In this document: positions 38,690 to 46,708 of the stretch, piece by piece
How positions within the stretch are numbered: position 1 is the stretch's first letter
Layout: each line of letters begins with the position of its first letter
Origin: Akkermansia muciniphila
GTDB taxonomy: Bacteria; Verrucomicrobiota; Verrucomicrobiia; Verrucomicrobiales; V1-33
DNA length: 64,000 bases
Direction: 5' to 3'
Assembly (NCBI GenBank): GCA_945861415.1
Contig: CAMAUV010000013.1
Span: 1-64,000, forward strand
Made by a program: the position numbers and the translations under genes
The notes under the pieces: generated by a model
Databases searched by the model: none
Told to the model about the DNA's origin: nothing
The model's input: only the letters and a program-made list of their open reading frames with translations

Positions 38690-39289
38690 GTGCATTCAGG
38701 AATTTACCACTTTGCCGGTCGATCTCTCTGGCATCAACGGCGCGCCCGAGTTTTCCATGACCGTCGAGGCTGAAGAAACCAGCAACCCCAGCAACCTCCA
38801 AGATGCCAATGACACATTCTTTGCCGAACTGCTCCTCACCAGCGACACCGGAGCATCCTCCACCGTCAACCTTATCACCGCACTGGACAAGGATAACGAA
38901 GGGGCAGTCAAAAGGAGGTCCCGCCACCTGCGTCGCCGCTGATAAAGAATCCAACAAAAACGCCGAATCCATCGCCGTCCTCTTAAAGAACTCATGGATC
39001 TTCAGTCACACCATCCCTGACAATATCGTCAGCGCCCGGCCCCGCGCGCGGGCGCGGTTAGAGGCGGCCACGAAATTTCTCGGCCTAGACAGCTGTGCCG
39101 TGACTGGACTCCAATACACCGGATACCACTGACAGAGATGGCGACGGCGTCACTGGTGCCCGGGAGGCGCTCTCCGGCAACGGGACCGCGGCTGTATGGA
39201 CTTTTGGCATCCCCGCCGGACCACCCGCAGCGTTCTACCGCGTCGCTGTCTCGGGAACCTCCGACGGCTTCCCAGCAACGCTGCCCTGA
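38690..39289 (+). pseudogene. Decayed large secreted protein gene
   Basis: Pieces in different frames read as one protein: CIQEFTTLPVDLSGINGAPEF, then NDTFFAELLLTSDTGASSTV and NLITALDKDNEG, later DGDGVTGAREALSGNGTAAV, then WTFGIPAGPPAAFYRVAVSG, ending at TGA (around 39289). The D-x-D-G-D-G turn and the short beta-sandwich at the end are the usual C-terminus of verrucomicrobial surface proteins (compare the intact one ending at 47954). At least two frameshifts and a stop (TGA near 39131) separate the pieces. Sequence between the pieces is low in coding character, so large parts were deleted. Confidence 0.5.
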
Positions 39290-39404
39290 GGCGGTAGAGG
39301 GCTGGAATCACAGAGGAAAAGCACTGGAAATTTCCATTGCATCCCTTTCCGCGTCCCCTTAAGTTCACCATCCTTTTTCCTGAAACCCCAAATTCCTTAA
39401 TCTC

Positions 39405-39563
39405 ATGTCACAACATCCCAGTCTCAAATCCGGCGGCGGCGCCGTTGGAGCCAAGCGCAGCGTCCTCAAGCGTTTCGAACGCGTGAAACTGATGAAGAAG
39501 CGCGGTCAATGGAAAGATGGCCAGAGCCCCCTCAGTCTGCCCAAGACGCTGGCCGAGGAGTAA
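39405..39563 (+). CDS. Small basic protein of Chlamydiae/Verrucomicrobia type
   Basis: A 52-residue protein, MSQHPSLKSGGGAVGAKRSV at the start, then LKRFERVKLMKKRGQWKDGQ and SPLSLPKTLAEE. It matches the small basic protein family (TIGR04137 pattern: M-S-x-H-x-S-L-K, then K-R-x-V-L-K-R-x-E-R-V, and W-x-x-G). Its role is unknown; a ribosome association has been proposed because it is short, highly basic and strongly conserved. It has no signal peptide. The pseudouridine synthase gene follows after 74 bases, also an rRNA-linked function. The family is restricted to the Chlamydiae-Verrucomicrobia side of the PVC group, so it is a good taxonomic marker. Confidence 0.88.
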   Translation: MSQHPSLKSGGGAVGAKRSVLKRFERVKLMKKRGQWKDGQSPLSLPKTLAEE

Positions 39564-39637
39564 TCCCCGCTCATTCAGCTAAATCCATTTCGCCGGGCTG
39601 GAGGTGCTGCACTTCCAGCCCGGACTGTTTTTCCACC

Positions 39638-40390
39638 ATGCGTCTAAACCGGTTTCTCGCCTCCTGCGGCCTCGGCTCGCGCCGTGCCTGTGAGGAAATC
39701 ATCCTCACAGGCCGCGTAATCGTGAACGGACGCAAGGTCTCCGACCTCGCCACGGTCGTTGAGGACTCGGACAAAATCTTCGTCGATGGCCGGGAAGTAG
39801 ACGCAAAAGAGCACCTCACCCTCGCGCTCTACAAACCGCCCGGCGTGCTCAGCACCAAAAGTGACCCGCAAGGCCGGCTCACCCTCTACGACCTGCTGCC
39901 CCCGCATTACCGGCACCTCCACTACGTCGGACGGCTGGACAACGCCAGCGAGGGTCTGCTCATTCTGACCAATGACGGCGACCTGACGCAAAAGCTCACC
40001 CACCCCAGCCACAAGGTGGACAAAGAATACCTCGTGCAGGTGGACCGCCCATTCCGCTCGGAAAACATCAAGCGCCTCCTAGATGGCATCCCGTTCGAGG
40101 AAGGCCTCGCCCGCGCCGTAGCGGTGCATCCCATTTCCCCGCGCCGCCTCGCTTTAATCCTGCAGCAGGGCTACAACCGCCAGGTGCGGCGCATGTTTGA
40201 CGCCCTCGGGTTCACAGTCGAAAAGCTCGTGCGCGTCCGCGTCGGCAGCCTGACCACCGAGCACCTCAAGCCCGGCAAATGGCGCCTTCTCCGCCCGGAC
40301 GAAATCAAAAAGCTCCAGGAACCCGCCGGTGGCGCGCGCAAACGGCCTCGGCCCGCAAGGGATGGGCAGGCCAAAAGAAAGCCTGAGTAA
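39638..40390 (+). CDS. RsuA/RluB-family pseudouridine synthase
   Basis: Isomerises uridine to pseudouridine in rRNA. The 250-residue protein has an N-terminal S4 domain (MRLNRFLASCGLGSRRACEE, GRVIVNGRKVSDL) and a catalytic domain with the family motif LHYVGRLDNASEGLLILTND (catalytic Asp in G-R-L-D). ILQQGYNRQVRRMFDALGF is motif III of the RsuA group, with KLVRVRVGSL following. The C-terminal extension is basic (RKRPRPARDGQAKRK), as seen in RluB. RluB is the best guess but target position cannot be read from the sequence. ATG 39638 starts right at the S4 domain. Confidence 0.93.
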   Translation: MRLNRFLASCGLGSRRACEEIILTGRVIVNGRKVSDLATVVEDSDKIFVDGREVDAKEHLTLALYKPPGVLSTKSDPQGRLTLYDLLPPHYRHLHYVGRLDNASEGLLILTNDGDLTQKLTHPSHKVDKEYLVQVDRPFRSENIKRLLDGIPFEEGLARAVAVHPISPRRLALILQQGYNRQVRRMFDALGFTVEKLVRVRVGSLTTEHLKPGKWRLLRPDEIKKLQEPAGGARKRPRPARDGQAKRKPE

Positions 40391-40492
40391 TCAGGCTGGC
40401 CGCGAAGAGGTGCGAGATTGCGGGCCTTACGAAGGAAAAAGCCCTCCCGCTTTACGCAGGAGACACTATCAAATGGCAGCTAAACTGGCCGC

Positions 40493-41110
40493 CTACCGCA
40501 GGGCAGCACGGGCGCGGATAAACCACCGGGTGACGGTGGCTGAGGCGTCCACGTTAAGGGCGCAGCGGATGGTAACGGTCTCGGTGCCATCGCCGCTAGC
40601 GATGGAGGACTGAGTGAGCATACTCGCGGGACCCCAACCGGCGAGGCCGGGGGCAATTTCGTGGTGATACGCTACGCCCTGCGCGCTGTGGCGGCGAGTG
40701 CAGGTGAGCTGGAGGAAGGGGCCTGCGCCATCCGTGACAAATCCACCGGATGGACTGGCTCCACCGATGTCGCGGGCGAAGGCCCAGCGTCCTAGATTAT
40801 CCCATCCGGTGTGCAGGTCATCGCCGGAGGGATCATTGAGTCCATCGGCTGCCATCCAGCGGGCGAAGGATTAATGATCCTCTTTGCCGGGGCTGCCCCC
40901 ACCGGCACTAGGTGTCGTCAGTGCTACCTGCGGGACGGTCGCCCCTGAGGTAAAGTTGCCGGCAAGACTGCCCGTGTTGGCCCATGTTGGCAGAGCGCCC
41001 ACCTGCAGGCTGGTGGCGTCAAGTTTCACCAGCACGGCCGCATCCAGCGTGGCGAATGGGAAAGCGAGGGCTGCGGAAAATTTGAGGATGAATTGAGGTC
41101 TTTGCGTCAT
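40493..41110 (-). pseudogene. Secreted surface protein gene with internal deletion and in-frame stop
   Basis: ATG 41110 begins MTQRPQFILKFSAALAFPFA, then TLDAAVLVKLDATSLQVGAL, a signal peptide and the start of a LamG-like protein. TAA at 40873-40871 breaks the frame, which then resumes in the same register with SFARWMAADGLNDPSGDD, DNLGRWAFARDIGG, and a C-terminal beta-sandwich (SIASGDGTETVTIRCALN, then WFIRARAALR) ending at 40493. The C-terminal part resembles the last 100 residues of the intact CotH protein at 47954-52591, where the end is FLRARVTSP. A large middle part is missing. Total length is only 206 codons, so most domains were deleted. Confidence 0.65.
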
Positions 41111-41299
41111 AACAAGATCGGTAATCCGCGAGGCTTTTTGTGCGCGAAATTTATGTCCCTTGATCCTGTTTTGCCGAAAATCCCCGGAATGCGGAAGATG
41201 AAACCCTTATGATTACGCGTCGTTCGATTAAAGAACAGCGATGCGAGAACAACAAGGCCAAGGCAGCCAAGTGGCGCCTCGGGCGCAGAAGCGCCGAAT

Positions 41300-41333
41300 G
41301 CGGGCAGGCCAAGGCTCTAGCCCTTCTGCCCGC
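41300..41333 (-). terminator. Hairpin after the peroxiredoxin gene, possible terminator
   Basis: GCGGGCAG (41300-41307) and CTGCCCGC (41326-41333) form a perfect 8-bp outer stem, with a smaller inner pairing of AGGCT and AGCCC. It lies four bases past the peroxiredoxin stop. There is no T run on the minus strand, so it may act only as a Rho-independent attenuator or as a 3' end stabiliser. Confidence 0.4.
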
Positions 41334-41336
41334 CGG

Positions 41337-41861
41337 TTATTTCAACCCGGCAACAGCCTTCATAACGTTTTCGAGGTGCTTGGCTGGATCAACCTTCGGG
41401 TCGTTCCAAACGATCTTGCCGTCCTTGACGAGAAATGACTGACGGGTGGGAAAGCCGAACCGCATCACGGCCACGCCGAATCCTTTGACGACCTCCCCCT
41501 TCTCATCGGCGAGCAGGGTAAAGGGCAGCTTTTGCTCCGACTTGAAGGCTTTCTGTGCCTCCGGTTTATCCATGCTCACGCCAATGACCTGAACACCGGC
41601 TTTTTGCAGAGCCTCCCAGTTGTCTCGCAGAGCGCAGGCTTCTTTCGTGCAGCCGGGTGTGCTGGCTTTGGGATAGAAAAAGACCAGCGTGAGACCTTTC
41701 TTGTAAGCTTCCCCAAGGTCGAATTCCTTGCCGTTTTCGTCCACCGACTTAATGGCCGGAGCATCAGACCCGGTTGGCAATGGGTCGGCTTTGGTCGTGG
41801 AGAGAAGGAAGGCAACGATGGCGGCAACGCAAAGTGTGATGCCGATAAGGGCTTTGAGCAT
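41337..41861 (-). CDS. Membrane-anchored peroxiredoxin (Bcp/AhpC-TSA type)
   Basis: A 174-residue thiol peroxidase of the periplasm, reducing hydrogen peroxide and organic hydroperoxides. The N-terminal hydrophobic segment (MLKALIGITLCVAAIVAFLL) is a signal anchor. LVFFYPKASTPGCTKEACAL holds the peroxidatic Cys in T-P-G-C-T and the resolving Cys five positions later, the arrangement of the Bcp (PrxQ alpha) group. Further conserved parts are VIGVSMDKPEAQKAF and FTLLADEKGEVVKGFGV. ATG 41861 was chosen because the anchor starts there. Its electron donor is unknown. Confidence 0.93.
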   Translation of the reverse strand: MLKALIGITLCVAAIVAFLLSTTKADPLPTGSDAPAIKSVDENGKEFDLGEAYKKGLTLVFFYPKASTPGCTKEACALRDNWEALQKAGVQVIGVSMDKPEAQKAFKSEQKLPFTLLADEKGEVVKGFGVAVMRFGFPTRQSFLVKDGKIVWNDPKVDPAKHLENVMKAVAGLK

Positions 41862-42065
41862 GGTGGTCTTGGTAGTTAAAGGACAAGAAAATATCACCTA
41901 TTTCCACCGGCAACTCAAGCAGCATTTTTAGCATTTGCGGTAACGATCCTGCAGGAATGCGCGGCGGTGCCCCCGGGTGCCTGGTTTACGGACCTTGGAG
42001 CTTGCCACGCCCGGGGGTTTCCGCTTCATAGCGGGGAAATTGCCAGCCGCTTCCCAATTTGCCTC

Positions 42066-44012
42066 ATGTCTGCTGACCCCAACTGCCAATCCCCTTCCGC
42101 CGATCCCACTCCGCCGGCGGCGCTGACCAGTCAACCTCCGGGCCCCGAAGCCTCGCCGGAGGAAAAGGACCTGTGGTGGTTTCGCAACGTGTATCAGGGA
42201 GACAAGCAGGCCCAGCTTACGTGGCGTGCCGTGCTCACCGGAGGCCTGCTGGGGGCCTTCCTTTCTTTGTCCAACCTCTACACCACACTTAAAATCGGTT
42301 GGGCCTTTGGTGTCGCTATCACGGCCTGCGTACTTTCATGGGCAATCTGGCGGGGTATTCGGGCGGCGAGCGGCGGGAATTTCAAAGAAATGAGCATTCT
42401 GGAGACTAACTGCATGCAGAGTACCGCCTCATCTGCCGGCTACAGTACCGGCAGCATCGTCGGCAGCGCTTGTGCCGCTCTGATGATGGTCAAAGGAGGG
42501 CAGCTTATGGACCCGTGGGTGATGACGGGATTTGTTTTTCTAACCGCGTGCCTCGGAGTCTTTCTCGCCATTCCAATGAAGCGCCAGATGATCAACCACG
42601 AGCAACTCGCCTTTCCCAGTGGCATTGCTGCCGCGGAGACGCTGCGCAGTCTGTATGCAGAGGGCATGGAGGCGGCAAAGAAAGCCTTCGCTCTTCTCTG
42701 GGCGATGAGTGCCGGGGCCATGCTCGCCGTGCTGCGACAGTTGGGGGCAATCGCCACGGAGATGAAGAGCTTCCTCGGCGATGGAGTGACTTACTGGTGT
42801 GTCAGGATCAGCCACTGGATAGAGAGCTTCACTTTGCCGGGAGCCACCCTTGGCAGCGGCGTGAAAATGTATGGCGTCATGTGGGAGCCATCGCTGCTCA
42901 CCATCGGTGCGGGAATGATCGTGGGAGTGCGCGCTTCATTTTCGATGCTGCTCGGCAGCGCAATTCTACACTACGGACTCGGGGCCACGCTCGTTGAGAA
43001 TGGAGCCGTGACGGTGAAGAACGGAGCGGTGCAGCTTTTCCGCTGGGGAGTCTGGGGCGGCACGGCGCTGCTGGTGGTTAGCAGTCTGCTCTCGCTCGCT
43101 TTTCAGTGGCGGAGCATAGCCCGGGCCTTCCGCCGGGGCGGCAAAGGGACCGAAGGCACCGCGATGTCGGAAATCGAAGTGCCGGGCAAATGGATGCTCA
43201 TCGGCCTCGTTCCCATTACCGCCGGGCTCATCATGGTGCTCGATTATGGCCTTGGTGTCCCGTGGTATTTGGCCCTGCTGGGCGTTGTCATGGCCTTCCC
43301 GCTCGCGCTGGTCGCCAGTCGGGCCACAGGCGAGACGGATACCACGCCTATCGGCGCGATGGGCAAGGTCACTCAACTCGCCTTCGCGGTCCTGCAGCCG
43401 GGCAATAAGGTGACCAACCTCATGACCGCCGGCACTACCTCCGCCGCGGCCGCCAGCGCCGCAGATCTGCTCACCGACCTCAAGAGCGGCTACCTGCTCG
43501 GAGCGAATCCCCGGAAGCAGTTTCTGGCTCAGTTCGCCGGCGTGCTCTTCGGCACCGCTATGATCGTGCCGGCTTGGTATTTGCTCGCAGGCAATTATGA
43601 AAAACTGACGCGCGATTTTCCAATGATCGCCGCTAGCCAATGGAAGGCCATGGCTGACCTACTCAATCCAGTCGATGGCAAGACCGCTCTCGAGTCCCTC
43701 CCATGGGGCGCTCCGCAGGCGATAATCATCGGCGCGCTGCTCGGAGTCATCCTTCCGGTGCTCGAGAAGTTCCTCCCAAAATATCGCAACTGGATACCCA
43801 GCGCCACGGGTCTCGGCATTGGCTTCGTGATCGATTTCGCCAGCGGCTTCGGCTTCATGATCGGCGCGCTCATTGCATGGGCATGGAGAAAGCAAAACGC
43901 CAAACAAGCCGAGGGCTATACGCTACCGACAGGGTCCGGTTTTGTCGCCGGTCAGGGCCTAGTAGAGGCGCTCATCATCATCGCCATTGCCGCCGTTGGG
44001 TTTGGTAAATGA
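42066..44012 (+). CDS. OPT-family oligopeptide transporter
   Basis: A 648-residue membrane protein of the OPT superfamily, which imports oligopeptides or metal-peptide chelates by proton symport. Many hydrophobic helices run from about residue 60 on (LTGGLLGAFLSLSNLYTTLK, VAITACVLSWAIWRGI, GFVFLTACLGVFLAIPMKRQ). The OPT hallmark region MSILETNCMQSTASSAGY and YSTGSIVGSACAALMM is present, as is FPSGIAAAETLRSLY. The usual length for bacterial OPT members is 600-700 residues. ATG 42066 is the start because upstream residues are non-conserved. The Dabb-domain gene follows after 45 bases and may be in the same transcript. Confidence 0.94.
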   Translation: MSADPNCQSPSADPTPPAALTSQPPGPEASPEEKDLWWFRNVYQGDKQAQLTWRAVLTGGLLGAFLSLSNLYTTLKIGWAFGVAITACVLSWAIWRGIRAASGGNFKEMSILETNCMQSTASSAGYSTGSIVGSACAALMMVKGGQLMDPWVMTGFVFLTACLGVFLAIPMKRQMINHEQLAFPSGIAAAETLRSLYAEGMEAAKKAFALLWAMSAGAMLAVLRQLGAIATEMKSFLGDGVTYWCVRISHWIESFTLPGATLGSGVKMYGVMWEPSLLTIGAGMIVGVRASFSMLLGSAILHYGLGATLVENGAVTVKNGAVQLFRWGVWGGTALLVVSSLLSLAFQWRSIARAFRRGGKGTEGTAMSEIEVPGKWMLIGLVPITAGLIMVLDYGLGVPWYLALLGVVMAFPLALVASRATGETDTTPIGAMGKVTQLAFAVLQPGNKVTNLMTAGTTSAAAASAADLLTDLKSGYLLGANPRKQFLAQFAGVLFGTAMIVPAWYLLAGNYEKLTRDFPMIAASQWKAMADLLNPVDGKTALESLPWGAPQAIIIGALLGVILPVLEKFLPKYRNWIPSATGLGIGFVIDFASGFGFMIGALIAWAWRKQNAKQAEGYTLPTGSGFVAGQGLVEALIIIAIAAVGFGK

Positions 44013-44057
44013 TCACCCATTGACCGCGGCCACGTCCAGCGGACATCCACCTCACCT

Positions 44058-44357
44058 ATGTTCTCCCACGTCGTTATTTTCTGGACCGATCCCGCTAACC
44101 CCGCCTCCGCCGATGAACTCATCGCGGGCATGGAGCAATACCTGCGCCCCATTCCCGGCGCCCTGCATTTCCATTGCGGCAAAATGGTTGGCAGTCACCG
44201 CGCCGTGGTAGACCAGAGCTATCAGGTCGCTCTAAACCTCGTCTTTCCCGACAAGGCCACGCAGGACGACTACCAGGTGCATCCGATGCACCTCGAGTTC
44301 ATCGACAAAGTCTTCAAAAAAGTCTGCGTAAAGGCCGTCGTTTACGACTTCGCCTGA
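44058..44357 (+). CDS. Dabb-family (stress-responsive A/B barrel) protein
   Basis: A 99-residue cytosolic protein with the dimeric alpha/beta-barrel fold. MFSHVVIFWTDPANPASADE with strand 1, then PGALHFHCGKMVGSHRAVVD and YQVALNLVFPDKATQDDYQV are the conserved elements; HPMHLEFIDKVFKKV is the C-terminal helix. In the family these proteins range from olivetolic acid cyclase-like enzymes to stress proteins, and the function here is open. The H-P-x-H pair is the usual conserved motif. Confidence 0.92.
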   Translation: MFSHVVIFWTDPANPASADELIAGMEQYLRPIPGALHFHCGKMVGSHRAVVDQSYQVALNLVFPDKATQDDYQVHPMHLEFIDKVFKKVCVKAVVYDFA

Positions 44358-44429
44358 TTGAAGGCAGTGGCGTTATGGCGGCCCAGTTCATCTAGAACGA
44401 CCACAGATACGGGGTGCGTAATTGTTTAG

Positions 44430-44452
44430 CACTGTGTAGCTTATACACAGTG
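44430..44452. promoter_or_regulatory. Perfect 9-bp inverted repeat, likely operator
   Basis: CACTGTGTA (44430-44438) and TACACAGTG (44444-44452) are perfect reverse complements with the 5-base spacer GCTTA. Such a dyad resembles a binding site for a dimeric repressor. It lies 16 bases upstream of the start codon of the dead gene at 44468. It does not match the LexA pattern (the half-site spacing differs). Confidence 0.5.
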
Positions 44453-44467
44453 AACAGCAAACGCGCC

Positions 44468-44848
44468 ATGACCGGACTAACCGACAACTACCGCCGTTCC
44501 TTTCTCAAAGTCTGGGCCCTTACAGGGCTCGGACTCACTCTAGGTGACTCCTTCTGGTTAAAGACGAAGGCCGATCAGAAGTTCTAAGAGAGCAAAAAGG
44601 GCGAAGCGAAGAGCTTCCTCCTCTGGGACACCGCCGAAGGCTAGGCCGCGAAGTCCACGACTCCCGCCGACGAGAAAAAGGACAACCCGCAGCGCAAGAC
44701 GATGCTGCTCAGAGTGTCCGGCGTGCTGAGCGCCAACTCCGCCGCCGACAGACGTCTTGCCATCACCTGCCGCGACAACAGCGTATTCGGCTTCAATGCC
44801 GGCGGGCACGCTTTCGGCGAAGTACGGCAATCACGGGAATGCGTATAA
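44468..44848 (+). pseudogene. TAT-signal protein gene with two in-frame stops, DUF1501-like N-terminus
   Basis: ATG 44468 starts MTGLTDNYRRSFLKVWALTG, then LGLTLGDSFWLKTKAD, a twin-arginine signal (RRSFLK) very similar to those of DUF1501 proteins. TAA (44585-44587) and TAG (near 44642) interrupt it, and the same frame continues to TAA 44846-44848, 127 codons. After the signal the parts ESKKGEAKSFLLWDTAEG, ADEKKDNPQRKTMLLRVSG and SVFGFNAGGHAFGEVRQ are only loosely like DUF1501 and may have a large internal deletion. The family assignment rests mostly on the signal region, so it is tentative. The operator-like dyad stays intact in front of it. Confidence 0.5.
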
Positions 44849-44887
44849 GACAGAAAGGCCGAAGCAGGCAAAATTTAAAATTATATT

Positions 44888-45613
44888 ATGAAAACATCGT
44901 TACTTATCATTACCGCAGCCCTTAGTCTTCCCCTCGTTTCCGTTCGCGCGCAGGATGCGCCTCCCGATTTCCGTGATAAAGTGCAAGCTCTCGAAAAACG
45001 AGTAAAGGAAGCCAACGAAGCCGGTCGCAAGGACGAAGCGGAAAAGCTGATGGCCGAGATAAGGGAACTGAATGAGCAACTACAGCAGCGGCGTAAGACC
45101 GGCGCGATGGACAAGTTGCGTGCCGAAATGGAAAAGGCACAGGGCGAACTCGCCGAGGCAGAAAAGAACGGCCGTAAGGAGGAGTCCAAAGGCGCACGGC
45201 AAAAAATTGAGGAGATTAAAGCCGTGATGGAGAAATTGGAGAAGGGCGAGCAGGCTGGCAACAAACCTCGAGGAGAGGGAGAAAAAGCTCATCCTGACGG
45301 CGACCGGGAAAAGCCTCGCGACGGCGGGAAACAGCCGAAGCGTGAGGGCGACCGCCCCCGAGGGGACGGGCAAGGCGATCAGCGCAAGAAGCATATTCTT
45401 CAGGCAGCCGAACATCTGCAAAATGCAGGAATGCAGGATCTCGCCGAGCGTCTGAAGCGAGAAGCGAATGGGGAGCCTCCTCGCTATGACGCCCGCCGCG
45501 AGCAGCCCCGTCCGGCACCCGGCGGTGAAGTAGAGGAAATGCGTCAGGCTATCCGCCGTCTGAATGCCCGGCTGGAGGAAATGGAAAAGCGACAGCGCGG
45601 CGAAGGCCCTTGA
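44888..45613 (+). CDS. Secreted charged coiled-coil protein of unknown function
   Basis: A 241-residue exported protein: signal peptide MKTSLLIITAALSLPLVSVR followed by A-Q-D. Heptad-like helices run from about residue 27 to 115 (KVQALEKRVKEANEAGRKDE, KLMAEIRELNEQLQQRRKTG). A Gly/Pro/charged linker (EGEKAHPDGDREKPRDGGKQ) of about 45 residues follows, then a second helical region (HILQAAEHLQNAGMQDLAER) and EEMRQAIRRLNARLEEMEKR at the end. Proteins of this shape are common in Verrucomicrobia and planctomycetes and often accompany sigma-factor genes, but no function is known. No neighbour clearly works with it. Confidence 0.7.
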   Translation: MKTSLLIITAALSLPLVSVRAQDAPPDFRDKVQALEKRVKEANEAGRKDEAEKLMAEIRELNEQLQQRRKTGAMDKLRAEMEKAQGELAEAEKNGRKEESKGARQKIEEIKAVMEKLEKGEQAGNKPRGEGEKAHPDGDREKPRDGGKQPKREGDRPRGDGQGDQRKKHILQAAEHLQNAGMQDLAERLKREANGEPPRYDARREQPRPAPGGEVEEMRQAIRRLNARLEEMEKRQRGEGP

Positions 45614-45726
45614 TTTAAGTTCCGGAGAGTATGCGGACAGGAAAAACCGGCTGAGTTTCGCTTCCTGGGAAACCAACTTGCATTCGCAGGATGGCCCGGG
45701 AAGGGTAGTGCCCCATTTTCTCATCT

Positions 45727-46608
45727 ATGTCCGACCCCAACAAACTCAAACTCGGTCTACCCAGCGGCAGCCTCCAGGAACCCACGCTCGCTCTTATGGA
45801 ACGCGCGGGTTTTTGCATCTCCGGCGCCAGTCGCAGCTACCGGCCTGCCGTTGATGACTCCGAGCTGGAAATCCGCCTACTCCGCGCCCAGGAGATCGGG
45901 CGGTATGTGAGTCAGGGGTTTCTGGATGCTGGCATCACCGGACGCGACTGGATCATCGAGAATGGTGCCGATGTGGAATACATCTGCGAGCTTCCTTATT
46001 CCCGTGCTACGAACAAACCGACCAAGTGGGTGCTCGTGGTTCCCGAGGACTCTCCGGTCAAATCCGTTCACGATCTTGAGGGCAAACGTATCGCCGCCGA
46101 AGCCGTGGGCCTGACGCAGCAGTATTTGAAATCGAAAGGCGTCACTGCGGAAGTAGAGTTTTCGTGGGGCGCCACCGAAGTGAAGGTCCCGGAACTCGTA
46201 GATGCCATTGTGGACATCACCGAAACCGGCTCCTCCCTGCGGGCCAACAACCTGCGCATCGTGGATGTGCTGCTGGAGAGTTATCCCCAGTTCGTCGCCA
46301 GCCGGGCTGCCATGGCTGATGAATGGAAAGCCGCGAAGATCCGCCGTCTTGCCATGCTCATCAAAGGCGCACTGGATGCTCGCGGCAAAGTGGGCCTCAA
46401 AATGAACCTGCCGAAAAACCAGTTGGATACGCTTGTAAAATCGCTACCCAGCCTGCGCCGGCCCACGATCGCCCATCTGACCGATGAGGACTGGCTTAGC
46501 GTGGAGACTGTAATCGACGAATGCGTGGTGCGCGAAATAATCCCGCGGCTTAAAGAACTCGGTGCGGAGGGAATCATTGAGTATCCGCTCAACAAGCTCG
46601 TGCATTAA
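45727..46608 (+). CDS. hisG: ATP phosphoribosyltransferase, long form
   Basis: First and regulated step of histidine synthesis: ATP + PRPP give phosphoribosyl-ATP. The 293-residue protein starts [20 protein letters not shown] and carries [39 protein letters not shown], and [20 protein letters not shown], the PRPP-binding loop (D-I-V-D-x-x-x-T-G). The C-terminal ACT-like domain (from about residue 215, [20 protein letters not shown]) is the histidine-feedback domain of the long form, so HisZ is not needed. No other his gene is nearby; histidine genes are dispersed. ATG 45727 is followed directly by the conserved start. Confidence 0.96.
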   Translation: MSDPNKLKLGLPSGSLQEPTLALMERAGFCISGASRSYRPAVDDSELEIRLLRAQEIGRYVSQGFLDAGITGRDWIIENGADVEYICELPYSRATNKPTKWVLVVPEDSPVKSVHDLEGKRIAAEAVGLTQQYLKSKGVTAEVEFSWGATEVKVPELVDAIVDITETGSSLRANNLRIVDVLLESYPQFVASRAAMADEWKAAKIRRLAMLIKGALDARGKVGLKMNLPKNQLDTLVKSLPSLRRPTIAHLTDEDWLSVETVIDECVVREIIPRLKELGAEGIIEYPLNKLVH

Positions 46609-46708
46609 TACGAAAACCTCAACATAAGGAAACGGGGAGAATGAAGGGTTCCCGAATTCGTTATCCCGTCTTAATTGCCTTCCGCTCCTGCGTTACCTTC
46701 GTTGCCTC

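Noticed and set aside
41111-41336. Possible small RNA (SRP-like) in the gap before the peroxiredoxin gene
   Set aside because: A fragment resembling AGGCCAAGGCAGCCAAG was noted, but the conserved SRP core GGAAGGAAGCAGCC is absent and the fold does not fit; only the hairpin at 41300-41333 is supported.
44430-44452. LexA box
   Set aside because: The CTGT and ACAG half-sites are 11 bases apart, not the 8 of the classical site, and the downstream gene has no SOS function.
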